Below, piece after piece: positions 1 to 7,965 of a DNA stretch of 64,000 bases. Numbering within the stretch: position 1 is the first letter of the stretch; each line of letters opens with the position of its first letter. The DNA is from Microbacterium sp. Clip185 (GTDB lineage: Bacteria; Actinomycetota; Actinomycetes; Actinomycetales; Microbacteriaceae). The position numbers were made by a program, and so were the translations under genes. The stretch is from contig NZ_CP117996.1 of assembly GCF_028743715.1 (NCBI RefSeq), positions 2,728,001 through 2,792,000 of the forward strand, written 5' to 3'. The notes under the pieces were generated by a model. It saw nothing but the letters and a program-made list of their open reading frames with translations, made no database searches and had not been told where the DNA came from.

Positions 1-579
1 CAGGCCCACCGACAGCCCCGAGAAAACGCTCGTGACCATGAACGCGACGCCCTGGACGGTGCCCACCAGACCGTTCGCACGGTCGCGGCGCTCGGCGGGA
101 ACGAGGAGGGTGACCGTCGTCGACAGCGCGATGTTGCGGAGGTTCTCGACCACCCCGCCGATGAGGATCACACCCGCGAACAGCCAGAACCACGGGCCGC
201 CCCAGTCGATGAGAGCGGATGCGGGGATCGCGAGGAAGAGGGCGCCCGCCAGCAGATACGTGGCCAGGGTGATGAGGCTGGAAAGCACCATCACGGCCTT
301 CTTCTTCATGTGGTCGACGATCGCGCCGAAGACGACGCCGAAGATCGCCACCAGCAGCATGTAGCTGCCGCCGATGATGGAGGTGGCGAGCACGTTGCGC
401 GTCTCGAGGTACGCCCAGAACGTGAGCGCGAACCAGAGGTAGCTGGTGGTCACGTTGGCGACGAGCGTGTTGGCCAGCACCTGATAGAAGCTGCGCATGC
501 GCGACGCCTGGGTGGGCTCGGCCGTGGCGGGACGTTCGAGCATGACGGGCTCCGCTTCGCTGGATGGTGGCTCCATCAT
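1..579 (-). CDS. MFS transporter, N-terminal part (cut by window edge)
   Basis: The frame is open from a paired ATG at 579 to the left edge, giving the first 193 residues of a protein that continues outside the window. A polar start of about 28 residues is followed by roughly six hydrophobic helices. The basic stretch DHMKKK (residues 89-94) sits after helix 2, and PAERRDRANG (161-170) sits in a later cytoplasmic loop; both are typical of major facilitator superfamily exporters. The substrate cannot be read from the sequence. It is divergent from the sensor kinase at 680, with about 100 bp between them. The family is fairly sure; the specificity is unknown. Confidence 0.8.
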   Translation of the reverse strand, partial: MMEPPSSEAEPVMLERPATAEPTQASRMRSFYQVLANTLVANVTTSYLWFALTFWAYLETRNVLATSIIGGSYMLLVAIFGVVFGAIVDHMKKKAVMVLSSLITLATYLLAGALFLAIPASALIDWGGPWFWLFAGVILIGGVVENLRNIALSTTVTLLVPAERRDRANGLVGTVQGVAFMVTSVFSGLSVGL

Positions 580-679
580 GACGCCGGGCGCCGACATCCG
601 CGAGGGTTCGGGTTTTCCCGAAGCCGGTCGTCGGGATTGCTCCGATGTGGCCCACGCGGTGCGCCCCTACTTTGGAGAC

Positions 680-1939
680 ATGACTTCCGCAGCTCCCACC
701 GTGCGACGCGCGAGACGCCTCGCTCCGGCGCAGACCGCCGGGGCGATCGCCCAGCTCGCCGCGCTCGGCCTCATCGGCCCCTTCATCCTGAGCACATTGC
801 TCGGCCTCCTCGGCACCGGACTAGGGCTCATCCCCGCCCTCGGCGTGGGCCTGGTCGTCCTCGTCGGACTCGTCTACGTCATGTACGCGGTCGGCTGGCT
901 CGAGATTGCACGCATCGACGGGCTCTACGGACTCGGTCTCCCGGCACCGCGCTTCAGCCCCCGCCCGCGCCCGGGCTTTGGCGGCTACCTGCTCTCGCTC
1001 TGGCACCAGTTCATCGACCCCTCGATGTGGCGTGCGCTGGCTAACACCGCGATCGCCACCGTCATGGGCATCACGGTCATCAGTCTCGTCTCGATCGTCA
1101 CCGGTGCGATCGGTGTCGCCTTCGCGCCCCTCTCGGGAGTCGACGAGGTGTGGATCGGCGTGGGCATGATCCCCGCCGGCTGGGCACCGGTGGTGGGGAT
1201 TCTGGCGGCACTGCTCGCCCTGGCCGCCACCATCGGACTCGGCGTGCTGCACGGCGTGATCAGCCGCGCCATCCTCGGGCGCTCTCGTGCTGCGATGCTG
1301 GCGCAGGCCGCCCGCACCTCGGACGCGCAGCGGGCCGGAGCCATCCGCGCCGCCGACGTCGAACGCACCCGCATCGAACGGGACCTGCACGACGGCGTCC
1401 AGCCGCGTCTCGTCTCGGTGGGCATGACCCTGGGGCTCGCGCAGCAGAAGATCGACGACGACCCGGCCACGGCCAAGGCGCTGCTCGAGGAGGCGCACAC
1501 CTCCACGAAGGCGGCGATCACCGAGCTGCGTCAGCTGGCCCGCGGCATCCACGCCTCCGTCCTCGACGACCGTGGACTGGATGCGGCGCTGTCTGCCCTC
1601 GCCGCCCGCTCGCACGTGCCGGTGGCACTGGACGTGCGCCTGGACGGCCGCTGCTCCCGCGAGGCCGAGACCGCGGTCTACTTCGCGATCGCCGAGTCGC
1701 TCACGAACGCGGCGAAGCACTCACGCGCAGCCGAATGCCGAGTGGTCGTGCGCGTCCGCGACGGCGGCACACTGTGGGCCCGCATCGAGGACAACGGCAT
1801 CGGCGGTGCGCGGGTCCTGCCCGGCGGCGGCCTCGACGGGATCTCGAACCGGATCCTCGCCGCCGGCGGCAACGTCCGCCTCGACAGCCCGCAAGGCGGG
1901 CCGACCGCTCTGGAGGTGAGTGTGCCGTGCGCATCCTGA
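680..1939 (+). CDS. Sensor histidine kinase (HisKA_3/NarL type)
   Basis: A membrane sensor kinase of 419 residues. Hydrophobic segments lie near residues 22-45, 46-74, 120-150 and 168-195. A dimerisation helix follows with the phospho-acceptor motif ERDLHDGVQ (His237), and then a GHKL ATPase domain (N box SLTNAAKHS, G box EDNGIGG and GGGLDGI). The start at 680 is preferred over the upstream ATG at 497 because TACTTT ends exactly six bases before it, which fits a leaderless transcript, and because the topology then begins normally. It overlaps the response regulator by 13 nt and is therefore probably cotranscribed and coupled with it. The signal is unknown; the downstream DUF4097-like gene suggests envelope stress. 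Confidence 0.92.
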   Translation: MTSAAPTVRRARRLAPAQTAGAIAQLAALGLIGPFILSTLLGLLGTGLGLIPALGVGLVVLVGLVYVMYAVGWLEIARIDGLYGLGLPAPRFSPRPRPGFGGYLLSLWHQFIDPSMWRALANTAIATVMGITVISLVSIVTGAIGVAFAPLSGVDEVWIGVGMIPAGWAPVVGILAALLALAATIGLGVLHGVISRAILGRSRAAMLAQAARTSDAQRAGAIRAADVERTRIERDLHDGVQPRLVSVGMTLGLAQQKIDDDPATAKALLEEAHTSTKAAITELRQLARGIHASVLDDRGLDAALSALAARSHVPVALDVRLDGRCSREAETAVYFAIAESLTNAAKHSRAAECRVVVRVRDGGTLWARIEDNGIGGARVLPGGGLDGISNRILAAGGNVRLDSPQGGPTALEVSVPCAS

Positions 1940-2619
1940 TCTGCGAGGACTCCGTCCTGCTGCGCGAAGGACTCGTCCGACTCCTTGCGGACGCCGGCCA
2001 CGACGTGGTCGCCGCCCTCCCGGACGCGACCGAGCTCGATGAGAGCGTGGTCACCACCGACCCGGAGCTCTGCATCCTCGACGTGCGCCTGCCCCCGACC
2101 TACACCGACGAAGGCATCCGTGCAGCGCTGCGCCTGCGTGCGGCGCACCCGCAGCTGCCGGTCCTGGTGCTCTCGCAGTACGTCGAAGAGCGGTACGCGA
2201 GCGAGCTGATCGCCGCGAACGGCGGGGCGCTGGGCTACCTGTTGAAGGATCGCGTCGCGGATGTGGCGGACTTCCTCGACACCGTGCGCCGCATCGGCGG
2301 CGGAGCGACCGTGCTCGATCCCGAGGTCATCGCGCAGCTGCTGAACCGTCGCACCCGCGACGAGCGGATGCGGCGGCTCACCGAACGCGAATCGACGGTG
2401 CTGGCGCTCATCGCCGAGGGGCGGTCGAACCAGTCGATCGCAGCGACCCTCTTCCTCTCGGAGGCCTCGGTCGAGAAGCACATCACCGCCATCTTCCAGA
2501 AGCTCGAACTCGAGCCCGGCGAGTCGGGCAACCGCCGCGTGCTCGCCGCCCTCGCGCACGTCGAGCACGGCGCCGGCGAATCCGGCCCTCAGACACCCCA
2601 GACAGGAGCAACACGATGA
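1927..2619 (+). CDS. LuxR/NarL-family response regulator
   Basis: A two-component regulator of 230 residues. The receiver domain carries the acidic pocket E7-D8, the phospho-acceptor Asp52 (in ILDVRLPP) and Lys107. A C-terminal LuxR-type helix-turn-helix spans about residues 155-197 (LTERESTVLALIAEG, then the recognition helix SEASVEKH). The GTG at 1927 is chosen because the protein then begins VRILICEDS, the normal beta-1 strand of receivers. It overlaps the kinase gene by 13 nt and its TGA overlaps the next ATG (ATGA), so kinase, regulator and the following gene form one operon. It is the obvious partner of the preceding kinase. Confidence 0.95.
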   Translation: MRILICEDSVLLREGLVRLLADAGHDVVAALPDATELDESVVTTDPELCILDVRLPPTYTDEGIRAALRLRAAHPQLPVLVLSQYVEERYASELIAANGGALGYLLKDRVADVADFLDTVRRIGGGATVLDPEVIAQLLNRRTRDERMRRLTERESTVLALIAEGRSNQSIAATLFLSEASVEKHITAIFQKLELEPGESGNRRVLAALAHVEHGAGESGPQTPQTGATR

Positions 2620-3464
2620 GCACGCTCACCCCTCCCCCGGCGACCCCCGACGAGGCCGCACCTTCCAGCACGGCGACACCGCCCCGGCATCCGGCCGGCA
2701 AGGCCGTCGCGATCACCGCGATCGTCATCGGCGCCGTCATCCTGGGCGGAACCGTGGTTTCGGGCGCCGCCAACGCCGTCACCTCCTCGCTGCCGACCTC
2801 CTCTCAGACGCTCACCGCGTCGACCGCCGGCGTCACCGAGGTCGACGTGGATGCGAACGCGGCGCTGTTCGAGCTGCGGTTCGACGACGTCGACGAAGCG
2901 ACGCTCCAGGTCACCTCCGGCCGATCCGCCTGGCGGATGGAACGTGACGGCGACGAGCTGAAGATCAGCGCTCCGGACGGGTTCTTCGGCATCGGCTGGA
3001 TCGGCCAGCAGCCGCGGGTCCTGCTCACCCTCCCGCAGTCGCTCGAGGGCGTAGACGCGTCGCTCACGCTCTCCGCGGGAGAGCTTCGCGCCACAGGCAC
3101 CTTCGGCGATCTCGACACGCACCTTTCGGCCGGTAGCCTCATCGTCTCCGGCGAAGCCCGCACGATCGACTCGTCCATGAGCGCGGGAAGCTCCGACATC
3201 CGCCTGTCGGGTGTCACCGAGGCCGAGTTCGAGCTTTCGGCGGGCGACCTCACGGCGGAGTTGACCGGCAGCGCGCCGCGCAGCATCGACATCGGCGTCA
3301 GCGCCGGATCCGCGGACATCACCGTGCCGCGCGGCAACTACGACCTCCGCTCCAACGTCGAGGCGGGCGGCGTCGACAACCGGCTCTCCGCCGGCAGCGG
3401 CCCCCGCATCCCCGTCGAGGTCCGCGTCTCCGCCGGCGACGTCACCCTCCGCGACAACAGCTAG
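2616..3464 (+). CDS. Membrane-anchored DUF4097-like beta-solenoid protein
   Basis: A protein of 282 residues. The cytoplasmic Pro/Ala-rich start (about 1-27) is followed by one transmembrane helix (about 28-52, AVAITAIVIGAVILGGTVV). The rest is a repetitive beta-rich domain in which short strands alternate with SAG turns (LSAGEL, LSAGSL, MSAGSS, LSAGDL, VSAGSA, LSAGSG, VSAGDV). This repeat pattern matches the DUF4097 adhesin-like family found beside envelope-stress two-component systems (LiaF-like context). Its ATG overlaps the regulator stop codon, so it is the likely output or modulator of the upstream kinase/regulator pair. The molecular function is unknown. Confidence 0.75.
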   Translation: MSTLTPPPATPDEAAPSSTATPPRHPAGKAVAITAIVIGAVILGGTVVSGAANAVTSSLPTSSQTLTASTAGVTEVDVDANAALFELRFDDVDEATLQVTSGRSAWRMERDGDELKISAPDGFFGIGWIGQQPRVLLTLPQSLEGVDASLTLSAGELRATGTFGDLDTHLSAGSLIVSGEARTIDSSMSAGSSDIRLSGVTEAEFELSAGDLTAELTGSAPRSIDIGVSAGSADITVPRGNYDLRSNVEAGGVDNRLSAGSGPRIPVEVRVSAGDVTLRDNS

Positions 3465-3491
3465 GCGCGAGCGCAGGAGGAGGATGAGAGG

Positions 3492-4094
3492 GTGACGTCC
3501 TCCTCCTTCTCCGCGTGGCTGCGGGCGCAGCCGTCGCTCGCCGGGTCGGCACCGGTTCTCGACACGGCCACTCTTCCCGATGAGCCCCACGTGCTGTTCG
3601 AACAGTGGGTGCGCGGCGCGGTCGCCGCCGGCGTCGCCGAGGCGCATGTGGCGACGCTCTCGACCGTCGACGCGGACGGGCTCCCCGACGCCCGCGCCCT
3701 CATCCTCAAGGACGCGAGCCCCCGCGGGTGGGCGGTCGCAGGTCCTCGGGCCTCCGCCAAGGCTGCGCAGCTCGCGGCGCACCCGGTGGCGGCCCTCAGC
3801 TTCTGGTGGCAGCCGATCGTACGAGCGGTGCGGCTGCGCGGCGGGATGCAGCCCGCCACCGCCGCCGAAATCGCCGCGGACTTCGAGGCCCGCCCGGAGT
3901 CCGCACGCGTCGGGCTGACATCCGCGGACTGGATGCTCTGGCGGCTCGTGCCCACGCACGTGGAGTTCTGGCAGGGCTCTCCCGACCGACGCCACACGCG
4001 CATCATGTACGAGCGGCAGGGCGAGAGCTGGCACCGCGAGGTGCGCGGGGGCGAGACGAGCGCCCCCGCGCAGGGAGCCGCATCCCGCCGATAG
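3492..4094 (+). CDS. Pyridoxamine 5'-phosphate oxidase family protein
   Basis: A 200-residue FMN-binding split-barrel protein resembling PdxH. It shows the N-terminal strand ATLSTVDADGLPDARALILK, the middle motif FWWQPIVRAVRLRG, and a C-terminal VEFWQGSPDRRHTR segment close to the substrate-binding end of PdxH. The usual terminal RLxP of true pyridoxine phosphate oxidases is replaced by a divergent tail (EVRGGETSAP). It may therefore be a PdxH paralogue with another flavin-dependent role rather than the vitamin B6 enzyme itself. GTG start, about 27 nt after the preceding gene. Confidence 0.8.
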   Translation: MTSSSFSAWLRAQPSLAGSAPVLDTATLPDEPHVLFEQWVRGAVAAGVAEAHVATLSTVDADGLPDARALILKDASPRGWAVAGPRASAKAAQLAAHPVAALSFWWQPIVRAVRLRGGMQPATAAEIAADFEARPESARVGLTSADWMLWRLVPTHVEFWQGSPDRRHTRIMYERQGESWHREVRGGETSAPAQGAASRR

Positions 4095-4103
4095 CCTCGA
4101 AGC

Positions 4104-4862
4104 ATGCAGCAGGAGCAGGGTCTTTCGGGAGGCAACTCGGCGGGTCCCGTCTTCCGCGCGGGGAACACCGTGCGCAAGGCTTGGACGCCGGCATCTCCGC
4201 ACGTGCACGCGTATGTCATGTCCCTGCGCGAGGCCGGCGTCGACGCGCCCGCGCCGCTCGGCCGAGACGAGCAGGGTCGTCAGGTGTGGGAGTTCGTTCC
4301 CGGCGCGCTGGCGGAGACGGGCCTGACGCGGCCGGAGCTTCATCGCGTGGGCACGATGGTGCGCGCGATACACGATGCGAGCGCGGGATTCGAGGTCCCA
4401 ACGGGCGCCACCTGGGATTCCGCGATCCCGGCGCCCGGGGATGAGCTGGTCTGCCACAACGACCTCGCCCCGTGGAACCTCGTGACCGGCGAGCGATGGG
4501 TCTTCATCGACTGGGATGCGGCCGCTCCCAGCACCCGGCTGTGGGATCTCGCGTACGCCGCGCAGGCGTTCACGCTCAATGACCCGTCGCGCTCCCCCGC
4601 CGACGCCGCTGCGGATCTGGCCGCGTTCGTCGACGGCTACGAGGCGGATGCCGAGCTACGTGCGGCGCTACCCGCGGCAATGGCCGCCCGCGCGAAGGCG
4701 ATGCACGAGCTTCTGCGCTCTTCCCACGCGGCGGGCCGTGAGCCCTGGGGCTCCATGTACGCATCCGGCCACGGCGATCACTGGCTCGCCGCATCCCGCT
4801 ACGTACGCGAGCACGAGACGACATGGGCGCGGGCACTGGGCGCGCGCTCGACTCGGCTATGA
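4104..4862 (+). CDS. Phosphotransferase (APH/choline kinase-like fold)
   Basis: A protein of 252 residues with the catalytic signature of aminoglycoside phosphotransferase-like enzymes: H118-N119-D120 followed by N125 (HNDLAPWN) as catalytic loop, and D136/D138 in FIDWD for metal binding. The N-terminal lobe is short and its nucleotide-binding lysine is not obvious. It probably phosphorylates a small hydroxylated substrate; nothing in the sequence proves antibiotic resistance. TAGCCT ends six bases before the ATG, a leaderless-type arrangement that supports this start. Its last codons overlap the convergent regulator gene by 6 nt. Confidence 0.78.
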   Translation: MQQEQGLSGGNSAGPVFRAGNTVRKAWTPASPHVHAYVMSLREAGVDAPAPLGRDEQGRQVWEFVPGALAETGLTRPELHRVGTMVRAIHDASAGFEVPTGATWDSAIPAPGDELVCHNDLAPWNLVTGERWVFIDWDAAAPSTRLWDLAYAAQAFTLNDPSRSPADAAADLAAFVDGYEADAELRAALPAAMAARAKAMHELLRSSHAAGREPWGSMYASGHGDHWLAASRYVREHETTWARALGARSTRL

Positions 4863-5150
4863 CGCGCCGAGGATGCTGCGCAGGGTCTCGGTGTAGTCCT
4901 CGAACGCGCGGCGTCCGGTCTTTGTCAGCGACAGATAGGTGACCGGCGTCCGACCGCGATGCGTCTTCTCGACAGAGACGTAGGACGCCTCCTCGAGCTT
5001 GCGCACATGAGTGGAGAGGTTGCCGGCCGTCATGTCGAGCAGTTCCTGCAGTCGCGGGAACGACACGCTGGTGCCGGGGTCGAGAGCCGCCAGAGCGGCG
5101 GTGATGCGCAATCGAGCTGCTGCGTGAATGACGGGGTCGAGCTCCGTCAC
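4857..5150 (-). CDS. Winged-helix transcriptional regulator (ArsR/MarR-like, PF13601 type)
   Basis: A small DNA-binding protein of 97 residues with one winged helix: helices around VSFPRLQELLDMTAGNLST and the recognition helix NLSTHVRKLEEA, then the wing VEKTHRGRTPVTYLSLT. This compact form is typical of regulators encoded next to a membrane protein. Its GTG start overlaps the stop of the upstream membrane protein gene (GTGA), so the two are translated from one message. The likely operator is the ACTTTG-N5-CAAAGT site at 5793-5809 over the operon promoter, which would make the operon autoregulated. The assignment of site to regulator is inference. Confidence 0.82.
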   Translation of the reverse strand: MTELDPVIHAAARLRITAALAALDPGTSVSFPRLQELLDMTAGNLSTHVRKLEEASYVSVEKTHRGRTPVTYLSLTKTGRRAFEDYTETLRSILGAS

Positions 5151-5788
5151 TGTGCCACCCCAGCGACCGGTCGACGGCCGATCCACAGCGCGACGTAGGC
5201 GGCGGCCAGGAGAAAGACCCCGCCGCCGGCGACAGCGAGTACGAGCAGAGACGAGCCGGTGAACGGTGCGACGACGGCGACGAGCACAAGCCACGCTCCC
5301 ATCGCGATCGTCGGCCAGTTGGGCCAGATACCGCCCGCGATCACGTACATGACGCCGACGAAGAGAACTCCGACCACCGGCAGGAAGACCCACAACAGGT
5401 CGGGGTCCATGCCGTTGTTCACGAGGCCGAGTCCGACGACGAACAGGCCGAGGAGCCCGACCGGCCACGCCAGGCCGAAGACCGGCGCCGCCCACTCGAT
5501 CGGTCCGGTGTGACGCAGACCGCGCCCCATTCGCGCCCCGAAGATCGAGCTGACGACCAGCGCCCCCACCATCATCACGCCGCAGACCGTGAGCGCGACC
5601 GTGGCCGCCACCACGTCATGCTCCACCAGCCAGAGCGCCCCGAAGCCGATCAGGAAGGCCAGGCCCCAAGCGAGCAGGATCCACGGCACACCCCGCGCCT
5701 GCTGTCGTGCCAGCGCGCGCTTCTCGTGTTCGATCACGTGAAGCATCGCGGCGGGGGAGTCAGAAGAGGCAGCGTCGGCGGAAGTCAT
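5147..5788 (-). CDS. Multi-pass membrane protein paired with regulator
   Basis: A 213-residue protein with about six hydrophobic segments. A soluble N-terminal part (about 35 residues, HVIEHEKRALARQQARG) precedes paired helices. The ATG at 5788 is chosen over the longer reading because TACAAA ends six bases before it and TTGCCA stands 18 bp further upstream, making a good leaderless promoter. It is translationally coupled to the winged-helix regulator. No enzyme motif is visible; regulator/membrane-protein pairs of this type are widespread in actinobacteria and usually uncharacterised. Confidence 0.75.
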   Translation of the reverse strand: MTSADAASSDSPAAMLHVIEHEKRALARQQARGVPWILLAWGLAFLIGFGALWLVEHDVVAATVALTVCGVMMVGALVVSSIFGARMGRGLRHTGPIEWAAPVFGLAWPVGLLGLFVVGLGLVNNGMDPDLLWVFLPVVGVLFVGVMYVIAGGIWPNWPTIAMGAWLVLVAVVAPFTGSSLLVLAVAGGGVFLLAAAYVALWIGRRPVAGVAQ

Positions 5789-5792
5789 ACTG

Positions 5793-5824
5793 ACTTTGTA
5801 CCGCAAAGTAGTCTGCAATGGCAA
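5793..5824 (-). promoter_or_regulatory. Leaderless promoter with overlapping operator candidate
   Basis: On the minus strand, -35 TTGCCA (5824-5819), an 18-bp spacer and -10 TACAAA (5800-5795) place the transcription start at the ATG of the membrane protein gene at 5788. The perfect inverted repeat ACTTTG-N5-CAAAGT (5793-5809) covers the -10 box, where a bound repressor would block initiation. The obvious candidate repressor is the winged-helix regulator encoded in the same operon. Confidence 0.65.
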
Positions 5825-5841
5825 GAGTCGAGCGCGCCGCC

Positions 5842-6669
5842 TCAGAGCCCGAGCATGCGCTCACTGCGCTCGAAGAGCTCTCGCGCCAGAGCGGCATCGT
5901 CCGCCTGTGCGTGAGTGCGCGCGGGCTTGCGCTTCACGTAGTACTCGCCCGGCGCATAGTCACGACCAGGCTCGCCCTCCGCGAGGTACACGAGGGTGTC
6001 GGCACCCTTGGGGATGCTCGTGAGGAAGAGCTTCTTGAGGGGCGTCTGGTAGATCAGCCGCATGGGCGAGCTGGGGGCGTTCGAGAAGCTCGTGGCGATG
6101 TTGCCCGGGTGGAAGGCGACAGCCCCGATGCCCATGGAGCGGTAACGGCGGTCGAGCTCTTTGACGTGGAGGATCTGCTCGAGCTTGGCGGTGCCGTAGG
6201 CGCGCGTGGCACTGAAGGAGCGTTCGTTGTCGAGGTCGTCGATCTCCAGCTGACCGAACAGGCGCGCGCCGACGCTGGAGGTGTTGATGATCGTGGCCGC
6301 GGAGGCGATGAGCCGGTCCATGAGCAGCTGTGTGAGCAGGAACGGCGCGAGATAGTTCACCTGGAAGGTCATCTCGTGTCCGTCGATCGTGCTTTCGCGC
6401 ACTTTGCCGAAGATCCCGCCGGCGTTGTTGGCGAGCACGTCGATGCGGCCGTACTGCGCGAGCAGATCGTCGGCGAGTTCGCGGACGCTGGCGAGGTCGG
6501 CGAAGTCCGCGAGATGCACACGCGATCCGACCTCTCGGGCGACCTGCGCCGTGCGCTCGGGATTGCGTCCGACCGGGATGACGGTGTGCCCCTGCGCGTG
6601 CAGCACCCGCGCCGCCTCCCGCCCGATGCCGTCGCTCGCGCCCGTGATCACGATCGTCTTGCCCGCCAT
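5842..6669 (-). CDS. Short-chain dehydrogenase/reductase
   Basis: A 275-residue Rossmann oxidoreductase. It has the nucleotide-binding motif TGASDGIG (residues 9-16), NNAGG (81-85), the catalytic serine pair near 131-132 and the Tyr158-x3-Lys162 motif (YGTAK). V-G-R at 33-35 after beta-2 suggests NADP preference. The C-terminal part resembles retinol dehydrogenase/WW-oxidoreductase-like SDRs, which often act on lipophilic alcohols or ketones. A GGAGG ribosome binding site precedes the ATG. The substrate is unknown. Confidence 0.9.
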   Translation of the reverse strand: MAGKTIVITGASDGIGREAARVLHAQGHTVIPVGRNPERTAQVAREVGSRVHLADFADLASVRELADDLLAQYGRIDVLANNAGGIFGKVRESTIDGHEMTFQVNYLAPFLLTQLLMDRLIASAATIINTSSVGARLFGQLEIDDLDNERSFSATRAYGTAKLEQILHVKELDRRYRSMGIGAVAFHPGNIATSFSNAPSSPMRLIYQTPLKKLFLTSIPKGADTLVYLAEGEPGRDYAPGEYYVKRKPARTHAQADDAALARELFERSERMLGL

Positions 6670-6712
6670 GAGGCCTCCTTCGCCGCAGCTCGCGAAAGCC
6701 TAGTCCGCGTAC

Positions 6713-7027
6713 CTAGCGGGGAAGCATGAAGACGAGCCCGAGCACGACCAGCAGGAGTGCTGCGAGAGAGACCGCCATGGCGTGTGCGTTCTGGCCGTAT
6801 CGCGCGGCGCGTGCCAGCGCGATGATCGCCAGCAGCGCCCACAGCCACGAGGTGAACATGAATGCCGCCATCGGCATCAACGCCGCCATGCTGCTCGCGC
6901 CGGTCGTCGTCAGCATGATCCACGAGAACGACGCCCAGATGATCACCATCGGCACGAAGCCGAGATACGCGAGAACGAGAGTCAGCGCGCGCGGTGGGCG
7001 AGGACGGGGACGCGACTCGGAACTCAT
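6713..7027 (-). CDS. Small multi-pass membrane protein
   Basis: A 104-residue protein with three to four hydrophobic segments (about 14-36, 40-62 and 75-102) after a short basic, proline-rich start. The ATG at 7027 follows an AAGGACG-type ribosome binding site; a GTG further upstream would add a short polar extension. No domain is recognised. It lies between the SDR and the methyltransferase genes on the same strand. Confidence 0.65.
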   Translation of the reverse strand: MSSESRPRPRPPRALTLVLAYLGFVPMVIIWASFSWIMLTTTGASSMAALMPMAAFMFTSWLWALLAIIALARAARYGQNAHAMAVSLAALLLVVLGLVFMLPR

Positions 7028-7082
7028 GTCGTCCTTCGGCATCGGCGAGGTGGGAACTGCCACCGTACCCGGTCGGGCCCCG

Positions 7083-7877
7083 TCAGGACACGCGGCAGAT
7101 GATCTCGCCGTGCAGCAGAGAGAACCACCCGTCCTCCGCGCGCGCCCACTCCCGCCACGCCACGGCGATCCGATCGAGCTCTTCGGCATCGGTGTCCGGC
7201 CTCGCCTCCAGCTGGCGTGCGAGAGCGGACTGACGGATGCGGTCCGCCCAGAGATTGCCCCACCACATCCGCTCGTCCGCGCTCGCATAGCACCACGTGC
7301 TCGACGACGCGCTGATGTCAGTGAGCCCCGCCTTCCGCGCCCAGGAGAGGAGGCGTCGGCCGGCATCCGGTTCACCGCCGTTGGCGCGTGCCGCCGCCTG
7401 ATACAGCTCCAACCAGCGGTCTAGCTCAGGCAGCTGCGGCCACCACGCGAACCCGGCGAAGTCGGCGTCGCGCACCGCGATGATCCCGCCGGGTCGGGTC
7501 ACGCGCGCGAGTTCACGCAGGGCCTGTACCGGATCAGCGATGTGCTGGAGCACCTGATGGGCGTGCGTCACGTCGAACGAGTCGTCGTCGAACGGCAGGG
7601 CGTGCACGTCGGCGATCCTCACGTCGACGTTCGACACTCCGCGCTCGTCCACGGTCGCGCGCGTCAAAGCCGCCTCGTCCTCTCCGATCTCGGTGGCGGT
7701 GACGTGAGCCACGCGTTCCGCGAGATCGACCGTGATCGTGCCCGGGCCGGCCCCCACATCCAACAGTCGGTCGTCGGGCCCGAGGAAGGGCATGAGGTAG
7801 GCGGCGGAGTTCTCGGCGGTGCGCCAGCGGTGCGATCGCAGGACGGATTCGTGGTGACCGTGGGTGTAGGTGGACAT
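7083..7877 (-). CDS. Class I SAM-dependent methyltransferase (UbiE-like)
   Basis: A 264-residue protein with a clear SAM-binding motif I, LLDVGAGPGT (about 38-47). It also has an acidic residue after beta-2 (TEIGED), motif with ADVHALPFDDDSFD, and post-motif LRELARVTRPGGII. It matches the Methyltransf_11/UbiE-like group acting on small molecules or lipids. The ATG at 7877 gives the usual N-terminus. The gene is divergent from the XRE regulator, whose coding start lies about 90 bp away, so the regulator may control it. Confidence 0.85.
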   Translation of the reverse strand: MSTYTHGHHESVLRSHRWRTAENSAAYLMPFLGPDDRLLDVGAGPGTITVDLAERVAHVTATEIGEDEAALTRATVDERGVSNVDVRIADVHALPFDDDSFDVTHAHQVLQHIADPVQALRELARVTRPGGIIAVRDADFAGFAWWPQLPELDRWLELYQAAARANGGEPDAGRRLLSWARKAGLTDISASSSTWCYASADERMWWGNLWADRIRQSALARQLEARPDTDAEELDRIAVAWREWARAEDGWFSLLHGEIICRVS

Positions 7878-7965
7878 GCCTCCACATTCCGGCTTCGGGC
7901 CGCCCCGGCGGAAGACCGTACTGTTCATAGGAGCGATCCACCCACCCTGCCGAGAGGAGCCGGCC

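Noticed and set aside
2589-4457. A 622-codon open frame on the minus strand.
   Set aside because: It lies opposite the DUF4097-like, PNPOx-like and phosphotransferase genes, all of which have domain motifs; the translation is an Arg/Gly/Ala-rich product typical of antisense frames in high-GC DNA.
4104-4862. Phosphotransferase gene as an aminoglycoside resistance determinant.
   Set aside because: Only the generic catalytic motifs are present, there is no mobile context, and many actinobacterial proteins of this fold have metabolic roles.
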